This document shows positions 1 to 5,041 of a DNA stretch of 5,041 bases, one piece after another. Made by a program: the position numbers and the translations under genes. Below the pieces are notes generated by a model. The model had not been told where the DNA came from and ran no database searches. It saw only the letters and a program-made list of their open reading frames with translations. This DNA comes from Planktothrix sp. UBA8402 (GTDB lineage Bacteria > Cyanobacteriota > Cyanobacteriia > Cyanobacteriales > Microcoleaceae), in NCBI GenBank assembly GCA_003456035.1, contig DMPJ01000334.1, forward strand, positions 558 to 5,598, in the 5' to 3' direction. Every line of letters begins with the position of its first letter. Within the stretch, counting starts at the first letter, position 1.

Positions 1-2683
1 GCTGTATTTCCCCATTTCCATAATCAACCACTAACCGAAATAAGGTGGTTTGATCAATTTGGGTTTCATATTCATCAGAGGGGCGAAACTCCCCCGAAAT
101 TAATCCCCCATCTTGATATAACTGCACCGTAACCGCCCCTTTCGCTTTCCACCGTAACCGCACAGGTTTAATCGTTTCTGTAGAGGGCATTAATTGGGCA
201 TTTAGCTCAATGATTTTAGGTTCAGGAGGCTGTAAAATCCCCCGTCGATATAACACCATGCGCTCAGAAAATTCAATCGTTTCCGGGGGTGTTAAGGGGC
301 TATCATCGGTTTTAATATACAGCCGTTCTCCGATTTTCAAATCCCATTGTCCCTCCTGTAAACCCCGTCGAATGGTATCGCGTAATTTGGCAACTTCCCC
401 ATCTAATAAAAGATTCAAATTCAGGTTTTTAGCAAATTCATCTCTAAAGGATTTGGTTGTCCAAGAATCTAATCCTGACGGCCAAACTTTTTGTAAAATA
501 TAAGCAGGTGCGAAAGTATTCGCTTCTTCTGAACGAATTTTGGTGCAATCTTTTAAGGCTTTTAAAATTACATCCTGTTGATTATTTTTGCCTTTAACAA
601 TGCTGGAATCCTGAGACGGTAAGGTATAGTGCATTAACCCTTTCGGAGCTTTTACAAGGTCAACTGTGGCATAAAATAAATGGCGGTATGAATTGGTTAA
701 ACCCACTCTAACGCCTAAATCTCTGTCTCCTTCTCTGGCTTTTAATTCTTTCTTTTGCAGTTCCGATAAATCATCTAAACGGTTTTGACTTTTAAGAATC
801 ATTTTAATGGCGATATATTCCCTGGCTAAATCAATCGCTCGGTGTAATTCTTGTTCATTTGCGACTAAAAATAATAACCGATTTCTATAGATTCTAAATT
901 TTCCGGCTTCTCCGGTATTATTAAAAATTCGTTCCACTAAATCAGGAACAGCATCCGTAGAACTGCGAACCGTTGCTTCATCAAAATCAATTAAGCATAA
1001 GGCAATATTATCCGGTTTATCATCTACTTCTGTGGGAGTTTCGGGACTAGAAATTAAGTTAAAATGTCGGGTGGAAAAAATCGTATCTCGACGGTTTCTT
1101 AATTCTTCTTTAGCTTGAGACTGTCCGATTTGTTCCTTTTCTTCGGTGATAATTTTATTAATTGAAGGTTCTTCTTTAAATCGAGAAATAAAAGTAATGG
1201 GGTCATAATCTAAATACCAAGCCACTTTAATTAATTGGTCTAAAGCTTTTTGTACAAATCCAATTTCTAAACCTGGAGTTAATAAGGATAAGTTTAATTC
1301 GGCTTGACGAATACCGGAGGAAAGTCCCTGGGTTAAAGAGTGTAAAAAAATGGTTCGCGCTACCCAACTGGAAAAGGGAGGTTTTCCAGCGATAAGCCAT
1401 TGTTCATCTTGAATTTGGGCATAAGCAGGTCTACCATCGGGGTTATAAATATCTGCCCCAATGGGAGGATACATTTGCTGACGTTGCAATTTTGAGGTTA
1501 ATTCATTGGTGATGTCTGAATTTAATCCCACGGGGATATGATGGGTATGAATTAAGGGAATATATTGACGGTTTTGGTTCCATAAATCTTGAACCACTAA
1601 CGCAAATAACCGCAGTGCACCTCTGGTTTTTTGAAATTCAGGAATAGAAGCAATTTTTTTAGTTAATAAATTAAACAGTTCGGGATGGAAGGGGTAACTA
1701 TTGGTCAGGGCGGCGACATAACTGGAATCTTTACAACCATCGGGTAAATTAATCCGACTGCCTCGATAATTGGCTAAATATTCGGAAGCCGCTTGTTCGG
1801 CTGCATGAGCATCAACTCGATTAAAAATACGTTGTTTGACAATATTATAAATTTCAATATCGGTAGAAGGACTTAAAACCCGTTCTTGTCGCGCCGAAGC
1901 ACGAGTTAATTCTTGTAAATCCAGGGTTTCTTCGGCAAAAGTATCGGAAGCGGAGGCTAAGGAATAAACAAAGACTAAATGATTACAAGCTGCCGCTAAA
2001 TCCATTAAGGAAAATAGAAAGGCAACGACTTGTTCTGATAAATCACTATTGCCAATTAATTTGGCTTTGGCGGCGCGTAAATAGCGGGCAATTTCATCTA
2101 ATATAATTACGGTGGGTTTGCCTTCCATTAACCGTTCTAGTACAGAAGTTCCTGGACTGATGCCACTGGTATCGGAACCTTTTAATAATGAATAACCGAC
2201 CATGCCTCCAATTTGATAGGCAATTTCTCCCCAAAGGGTATAAGTTATAATTCCGGTTTCTGCATGAAAAATCCCATTTTGGGGATCTAAATCTCGACCA
2301 TCAACGGCGGCAACTTGGACGGAATAGTCAGGAATAACATTAACATCAGAAAATCGTTCTAATCCTTGAATATGTCTGCCTTGTTTACAAATATGCCAAA
2401 GGGCAATTTCATCATGGGTTTTTCCGCCTCCAAAACTGGTTTCTAAGCGAATGACGGGGGAACCGGAGGTGATGCCGTTTAAGCGTCCAAAGACCTCCCG
2501 AATTAAGGTTTTAATGCCATCGGTGGGGAAAGTATTGGCAAAAAAGGCATGGGCATCTTGATAAACTTGGGGTGCTTTTCCTTCGACGACTAACCGCAAT
2601 TTGGCGGCAAATACATCCAGGGATAAATCACCGGATAAAATTTCGGCTCTGGGGTCACAGGTGTCAAAAATAGAGGCAAGCAT
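1..2683 (-). CDS. DUF499-family P-loop ATPase, putative phage-defence component (3' end missing)
   Basis: The frame is open for 894 codons from ATG 2683 to the left edge, with no stop or frameshift; the C-terminus lies outside the window. The start is fixed because a TGA lies in frame at 2693-2695; no convincing ribosome binding site precedes it. The N-terminus (CDPRAEILSGDLSLDVFAA) is typical of DUF499 (Pfam PF04465) as I remember it. Walker A is TSFGGGKTH with Lys88 and Thr89; it lacks the usual first Gly, which I recall as normal for this family. Walker B is TVIILDEIARYL with Asp196 and Glu197. A following strand, LVFVYSLAS (236-244), may be sensor-like, and Arg261, Arg265 and Arg268 are possible arginine-finger residues. 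A basic/acidic helical stretch lies in the middle. Around residues 765-835 the sequence resembles a winged helix, and 835-894 resembles a beta-sandwich. Family members are about 1,000 residues, so perhaps 100-200 are missing. It is probably cytoplasmic: I see no signal peptide or membrane segment. DUF499 genes often accompany DUF1156 methyltransferases and helicases in anti-phage loci. ATPase identity is firm, DUF499 likely, and the defence role inferred. Confidence 0.75.
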   Translation of the reverse strand, partial: MLASIFDTCDPRAEILSGDLSLDVFAAKLRLVVEGKAPQVYQDAHAFFANTFPTDGIKTLIREVFGRLNGITSGSPVIRLETSFGGGKTHDEIALWHICKQGRHIQGLERFSDVNVIPDYSVQVAAVDGRDLDPQNGIFHAETGIITYTLWGEIAYQIGGMVGYSLLKGSDTSGISPGTSVLERLMEGKPTVIILDEIARYLRAAKAKLIGNSDLSEQVVAFLFSLMDLAAACNHLVFVYSLASASDTFAEETLDLQELTRASARQERVLSPSTDIEIYNIVKQRIFNRVDAHAAEQAASEYLANYRGSRINLPDGCKDSSYVAALTNSYPFHPELFNLLTKKIASIPEFQKTRGALRLFALVVQDLWNQNRQYIPLIHTHHIPVGLNSDITNELTSKLQRQQMYPPIGADIYNPDGRPAYAQIQDEQWLIAGKPPFSSWVARTIFLHSLTQGLSSGIRQAELNLSLLTPGLEIGFVQKALDQLIKVAWYLDYDPITFISRFKEEPSINKIITEEKEQIGQSQAKEELRNRRDTIFSTRHFNLISSPETPTEVDDKPDNIALCLIDFDEATVRSSTDAVPDLVERIFNNTGEAGKFRIYRNRLLFLVANEQELHRAIDLAREYIAIKMILKSQNRLDDLSELQKKELKAREGDRDLGVRVGLTNSYRHLFYATVDLVKAPKGLMHYTLPSQDSSIVKGKNNQQDVILKALKDCTKIRSEEANTFAPAYILQKVWPSGLDSWTTKSFRDEFAKNLNLNLLLDGEVAKLRDTIRRGLQEGQWDLKIGERLYIKTDDSPLTPPETIEFSERMVLYRRGILQPPEPKIIELNAQLMPSTETIKPVRLRWKAKGAVTVQLYQDGGLISGEFRPSDEYETQIDQTTLFRLVVDYGNGEIQ

Positions 2684-2749
2684 CGTTTTTAATCAATAGG
2701 AACCTGAAAACATACCCTGTGAAGGCATTGTTTAAGGTTATTGTATTAG

Positions 2750-2757
2750 GCGATCGC
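2750..2757. repeat. HIP1 octamer
   Basis: Perfect palindrome GCGATCGC, within GGCGATCGCT. HIP1 is highly over-represented in many cyanobacterial genomes, so it supports a cyanobacterial origin. If the promoter proposed at 2769-2797 is right, the site lies in the 5' untranslated leader of the DUF499 gene. It has no assigned regulatory role here. Confidence 0.95.
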
Positions 2758-2768
2758 TGATTGTGGAA

Positions 2769-2797
2769 GTTATAGCAAGCAAGAAGGAACACCGCAA
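2769..2797 (-). promoter_or_regulatory. Candidate sigma70-type promoter of the DUF499 gene
   Basis: Read on the minus strand, there is a TATAAC -10 box (2769-2774; five of six match TATAAT) and, 17 bases upstream, a weak TTGCGG -35 box (2792-2797; only TTG matches). Transcription would start near 2762 and give a leader of about 80 bases before ATG 2683. The spacing is ideal and the -10 good, but the -35 is poor, and such matches arise by chance in AT-rich spacers. Confidence 0.4.
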
Positions 2798-2875
2798 CAC
2801 CGTTTATGCCCTAAGCTGTATATTCTATAGCAATCCTAAATGAGTCGTAACAGATTTAATGTTAATAATAGGAGT

Positions 2876-2892
2876 GCAAGCGTCTCGCTCGC
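2876..2892. repeat. Small palindromic repeat, probably a dispersed cyanobacterial family
   Basis: The sequence GCAAGCG-TCT-CGCTCGC forms a 7-bp stem with one mismatch (a G-U wobble in minus-strand RNA) around a three-base loop. A degraded relative may lie at 2911-2925 (GAGCAAGATACTAGC). From memory, GAGTGCGAGCGTCTCGCTCGC-like palindromes are scattered in intergenic regions of many filamentous cyanobacteria. The hairpin is seen; family membership and copy number are inferred. Confidence 0.55.
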
Positions 2893-2939
2893 TAATGGTT
2901 TCGGCGCCAAGGAGCAAGATACTAGCCCCCCCGCTCAAC

Positions 2940-2967
2940 CCACCCCCCGAATCAATTCAGAGGGTGG
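2940..2967 (-). terminator. Probable terminator hairpin downstream of fabF
   Basis: On the minus-strand transcript, CCACCCUCUGAA pairs with UUCGGGGGGUGG around a UUGA tetraloop. This gives a 12-bp stem, fully paired with two U-G wobbles. In the plus-strand RNA the same two positions become A-C mismatches, so the hairpin fits right-to-left transcription. It starts 18 bases beyond the fabF stop codon. There is no U-run after it; the next bases are G-rich. Cyanobacterial terminators frequently lack a canonical U-tract, but 3'-end stabilisation is an alternative role. Confidence 0.7.
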
Positions 2968-2985
2968 TATCCTGAGATTTTCCGC

Positions 2986-4245
2986 TCAACCATTAGGTTG
3001 AAACTTTCTAAATACTAAGGTGACATTATGACCCCCAAATCCAAAGGAATTGGATAACGCCACATTCACAACTTGGGCGCGACTGTGGTGAGGAACATAA
3101 TCCAAATCACAATCAGGATCAGGATTATCCAAATTAATCGTAGGAGGAACCCGATCCTCAGCAATAGCCATCGCCGTTGCTACCGCTTCAATTCCTCCCG
3201 ATCCTCCTAACAAGTGACCAGTCATTGATTTAGTCGAACTTACCGTGATCTTGTAAGCACTCTCGCCTAATACCCGTTTAATTGCTGCGGTTTCGGTAGT
3301 GTCGTTAGCTGCGGTGCTGGTTCCATGAGCATTAATATAACTAATTTGTTCCGGGGTAATTCCGGCATCCTTCATCGCCAAGGAGATCGCCCTACTAGCC
3401 CCTTCTCCCCCAGGAACAGGGGAGGTCATGTGGTAGGCATCACAGGTCATCCCATAACCCACCATTTCCGCATAAATCCGAGCCCCACGACTTAAAGCAG
3501 CGTCTAATTCTTCTAAGATCAGAATTCCTGCACCTTCTCCCATCACAAACCCATCTCGATCCCGATCAAAGGGACGACAAGCTCGCAGGGGTTCATCATT
3601 GCGAGTAGACAGCGCCCTGGCTGCCGCAAATCCCGCCACTGATAAATGGGTGACAGCAGCTTCCGTACCGCCACAAATCATCGCTTGAGCATAGCCCCGT
3701 TGAATTAAACGAAAGGCATCGCCTACGGAATTTGACCCGGCTGCACAGGCCGTCACCGAGCAGGAGTTGGGCCCTTTTGCCCCGGTATGAATCGCCGTGA
3801 GTCCAGCCGCCATGTTAGCAATCATCATCGGAATCATAAACGGACTACAGCGATCGGGGCCACGAGTTAAATAGATCTCTTGCTGATCTTCGAGCACCTT
3901 CAATCCGCCAATACCCGTGCCAATAATGACACCCACCTGTTCTGCATTTAAGTCATTAATCACGAATCCGGCATCAGAAACAGCTTGTTGACTGGCCGCC
4001 ACCGCAAATTGAGCGAAGCGATCCATACGCTTGGCTTCCTTACGCGAGATGTAATCACAGGGGTCAAATCCCTTTACCTCACCAGCAATGCGACAATCGT
4101 GTTTTGACGCATCAAATCGGGTGATTGGGCCAATTCCATTGCGTCCGTTAATTAACCCGTCCCAATATTCAGCCTTGGTATTTCCAAGCGGAGTAATTGC
4201 CCCTAAACCTGTTACAACAACGCGCTTAAAATTCATCGTAGTCAT
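2986..4245 (-). CDS. fabF: 3-oxoacyl-[acyl-carrier-protein] synthase II (KAS II)
   Basis: Condenses malonyl-ACP with an acyl-ACP, releasing CO2 and extending the chain by two carbons in type II fatty acid synthesis in the cytoplasm. The protein is 419 residues, normal for FabF, and has the thiolase fold. It has the expected active site: nucleophile Cys167 in SVTACAAG, His307 in NAHGTST, and Lys339 and His344 in [11 protein letters not shown]. The glycine-rich C-terminal loop [10 protein letters not shown] is also present, with the His variant I associate with cyanobacterial and plastid enzymes. The N-terminus [15 protein letters not shown] is typical. A second ATG at codon 4 (4236) is an equally plausible start; neither has a clear ribosome binding site. 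The gene follows acpP on the same strand after 191 bases, so co-transcription is likely. In many cyanobacteria transketolase follows fabF; here a DUF499 ATPase gene does. No residue needed for catalysis is missing. Identification is essentially certain. Confidence 0.99.
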   Translation of the reverse strand: MTTMNFKRVVVTGLGAITPLGNTKAEYWDGLINGRNGIGPITRFDASKHDCRIAGEVKGFDPCDYISRKEAKRMDRFAQFAVAASQQAVSDAGFVINDLNAEQVGVIIGTGIGGLKVLEDQQEIYLTRGPDRCSPFMIPMMIANMAAGLTAIHTGAKGPNSCSVTACAAGSNSVGDAFRLIQRGYAQAMICGGTEAAVTHLSVAGFAAARALSTRNDEPLRACRPFDRDRDGFVMGEGAGILILEELDAALSRGARIYAEMVGYGMTCDAYHMTSPVPGGEGASRAISLAMKDAGITPEQISYINAHGTSTAANDTTETAAIKRVLGESAYKITVSSTKSMTGHLLGGSGGIEAVATAMAIAEDRVPPTINLDNPDPDCDLDYVPHHSRAQVVNVALSNSFGFGGHNVTLVFRKFQPNG

Positions 4246-4354
4246 GATATTCGATTCAAAAATTTATCACCCAAAATGCAGAACGTCAGTGAGAACCAAA
4301 ACTAACGCTATAACAGTAGTTAAATTAAAATGGGTTAGGATTGCCTAGTTCAGA

Positions 4355-4384
4355 CAGTCGGATGCAGTAATTTCTGCGGGACTG
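4355..4384 (-). other. Stem-loop in the acpP-fabF intercistronic gap
   Basis: On the minus strand, CAGTC and GACTG enclose an inner GCAG-AAATTA-CTGC stem, giving a two-part hairpin with a 2-by-4 internal loop. It lies about 50 bases after the acpP stop and 110 bases before the fabF start. There is no U-tract, so it is not an obvious terminator. It could act as a processing site or weak attenuator that leaves acpP mRNA more abundant than fabF mRNA. That role is inference; the outer stem is short and may be chance. Confidence 0.35.
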
Positions 4385-4436
4385 ACAAACGGCTAATCCT
4401 CCGCTTTTTCTGTTGATTTTAAATCAGTTTAAAAGA

Positions 4437-4682
4437 TTAAGCTGATGCTGCGACGTTGTTTTCGATGTAGTCTACAACCTCTTGAACTGTCAGAATTTTT
4501 TCAGCCGCTTCATCGGGAATTTCTACTTCAAATTCTTCTTCTAACGCCATCACCAGTTCCACTATATCCAGAGAATCAGCCCCTAAATCATCGGTAAAGC
4601 TTGCTGATGGAACGATTTTGGCTTCTTCAACATCTAATTGTTCAATAACAATTCTCTTCACTCTGTCAAACGTATCACTCAT
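4437..4682 (-). CDS. acpP: Acyl carrier protein
   Basis: Small acidic protein of 81 residues, the usual AcpP length, that carries acyl intermediates on a 4'-phosphopantetheine arm through the cytoplasmic type II fatty acid synthase. The attachment serine is Ser37 in the hallmark motif [12 protein letters not shown], directly before recognition helix II. The rest fits the four-helix bundle: helix I near residues 3-17, and [16 protein letters not shown] leading through helix III to helix IV (TVQEVVDYI). An AAGGA ribosome binding sequence ends 10 bases before ATG 4682, which supports this start. It is the first gene of the acpP-fabF pair, and its product is a direct substrate carrier for FabF. 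In cyanobacteria the same carrier also supplies acyl groups for membrane lipids and acyl-ACP-derived hydrocarbons. Identification is essentially certain. Confidence 0.99.
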   Translation of the reverse strand: MSDTFDRVKRIVIEQLDVEEAKIVPSASFTDDLGADSLDIVELVMALEEEFEVEIPDEAAEKILTVQEVVDYIENNVAASA

Positions 4683-4717
4683 GTCCTATTTTTCCTTATT
4701 TGGATGTCGCGTATACC

Positions 4718-4748
4718 ATTTTATCTGAAAGGTGGATCGCCGCAGCAA
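4718..4748 (-). promoter_or_regulatory. Weak promoter candidate for acpP
   Basis: On the minus strand, TAAAAT (4718-4723) could be the -10 box and TTGCTG (4743-4748) the -35 box. The 19-base spacing is longer than the ideal 17. It would start acpP mRNA near 4711 with a leader of about 30 bases. acpP must be transcribed from somewhere in this region, but other AT-rich hexamers could serve equally well. Confidence 0.3.
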
Positions 4749-4906
4749 CGATCTTCTAACTTTTTCGAGTTGCAGACATCGGGTTTCGGGGGGCGGCTGG
4801 GGGCCAAGGTCTGTGGGAATTTAAGATCAGATCGGGATCAGATTCTATATCCCAAGGTGATTCATACTATCTAACTAATGCCAAATATAATCATTATTAA
4901 CCCTCC

Positions 4907-4963
4907 GGGGCGGGTTCTGTAAAAATTTATGCTGGTCATAAACAACGTTCAAAAACCTGCCCC
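4907..4963. repeat. Imperfect inverted repeat, possibly a MITE-like dispersed element
   Basis: GGGGCGGGTT (4907-4916) and AACCTGCCCC (4954-4963) are inverted copies matching at 9 of 10 positions; the tenth is a G-U wobble in plus-strand RNA. The 37-base AT-rich interior contains no gene. From memory, elements of this layout (GGGGCGGGTT ... AACCCGCCCC) are common in cyanobacterial intergenic DNA. The inverted repeat is visible; its status as a multicopy element is inferred. Confidence 0.5.
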
Positions 4964-5015
4964 ACCCCACCATTGATCTTCCAAAAATTATCTATTCTGG
5001 GGAGTTAAATTAAAA

Positions 5016-5036
5016 GTACAGGACTTACGCAAGCAC
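5016..5036. repeat. Possible end of a dispersed cyanobacterial repeat or IS-derived element
   Basis: GTACAGGACTTACGCAAGCAC resembles a motif (TACAGGACTTACGCA) that I recall recurring at the edges of small transposon-derived elements in filamentous cyanobacteria. Only one end is in the window, so no partner inverted repeat or target duplication can be checked. This rests on recall of the motif, not on structure seen here. Confidence 0.35.
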
Positions 5037-5041
5037 GCTAT

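Larger units (their letters stand above)
2684..2985. other. Non-coding spacer between fabF and the DUF499 gene
   Basis: About 300 bases without a credible reading frame. From right to left it holds the fabF terminator hairpin, a C-rich stretch around 2926-2948, a small palindromic repeat, a TATAGCAA direct repeat (2771-2778 and 2826-2833), a candidate promoter and a HIP1 site. The terminator followed by a separate promoter suggests that the DUF499 gene is not simply co-transcribed with acpP-fabF. No tRNA or recognised small RNA is visible. Confidence 0.85.
4683..5041. other. Non-coding region upstream of acpP
   Basis: About 360 bases with no credible gene. Near acpP there is a leader with an AAGGA ribosome binding sequence (4693-4697) and a weak promoter candidate. 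At 4781-4804 lies a G-rich stretch with three runs of three or more G. Further right are an imperfect inverted repeat (4907-4963) and a repeat-like end sequence (5016-5036). An open frame at 4638-4874 on the plus strand overlaps acpP in antisense and shows nothing protein-like. Confidence 0.85.

Noticed and set aside
210..503. Plus-strand open frame of 97 codons
   Set aside because: It lies wholly antisense to the DUF499 coding sequence, whose translation has clear family motifs. The predicted peptide shows no domain character.
4088..4348. Plus-strand open frame of 86 codons
   Set aside because: It is largely antisense to the 5' end of fabF and runs into the acpP-fabF spacer; the composition is not protein-like.
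4414..4426. TGATT-TTA-AATCA hairpin just after acpP as a terminator
   Set aside because: The stem is five AT-rich pairs and no U-run follows in the transcript, so termination is unlikely.
4781..4804. G-rich stretch as a G-quadruplex
   Set aside because: Only three G-runs of three or more are present, so a canonical three-layer quadruplex cannot form; a two-layer one would be weak.
4773..4813. CAGAC/GTCTG inverted repeat
   Set aside because: A 5-bp stem around a loop of more than 30 bases is expected by chance.
4638..4874. Plus-strand open frame of 78 codons upstream of acpP
   Set aside because: Its start is antisense to the acpP N-terminus, it has no recognisable domain and it covers the probable acpP promoter.
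1..5041. CRISPR arrays, tRNA or rRNA genes
   Set aside because: No regularly spaced repeats and no cloverleaf or conserved rRNA sequence were seen on either strand.

Overview
The window looks like a cyanobacterial chromosome, probably from a filamentous Oscillatoriales/Planktothrix-like organism. The support is a cyanobacterial-type FabF and AcpP in the order acpP-fabF, a perfect HIP1 octamer (GCGATCGC, 2750-2757), moderately AT-rich coding sequence, and intergenic sequence resembling cyanobacterial dispersed repeats. The phylum is well supported; the genus is a guess. All three genes lie on the minus strand, so transcription runs from right to left.

Right part (2986-4682): acpP (acyl carrier protein) followed by fabF (3-oxoacyl-ACP synthase II). 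These are housekeeping genes of type II fatty acid synthesis, and FabF elongates acyl chains carried on the phosphopantetheine arm of AcpP. The 191-base gap between them holds a hairpin that might set their relative expression. A 12-bp stem-loop 18 bases after the fabF stop is the likely end of this transcription unit.

Middle (2684-2985): about 300 non-coding bases containing that terminator, a small palindromic repeat, a HIP1 site and a candidate promoter for the next gene.

Left part (1-2683): 894 codons of one uninterrupted minus-strand reading frame that runs off the left edge without a stop. I translated it completely and found no stop or frameshift. It is a large P-loop ATPase of the DUF499 family (clear Walker A and Walker B). 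Members are often encoded with DUF1156 methyltransferases and helicases in phage-defence islands. It is the first gene of its unit; any partners would lie left of base 1 and cannot be seen.

Far right (4683-5041): about 360 bases without a gene, holding a possible acpP promoter, a G-rich stretch, an imperfect inverted repeat and, at the edge, a sequence resembling the end of a dispersed cyanobacterial element.

The most notable point is a probable defence-island boundary directly behind an essential lipid-synthesis operon. No complete new system can be shown from this window alone.
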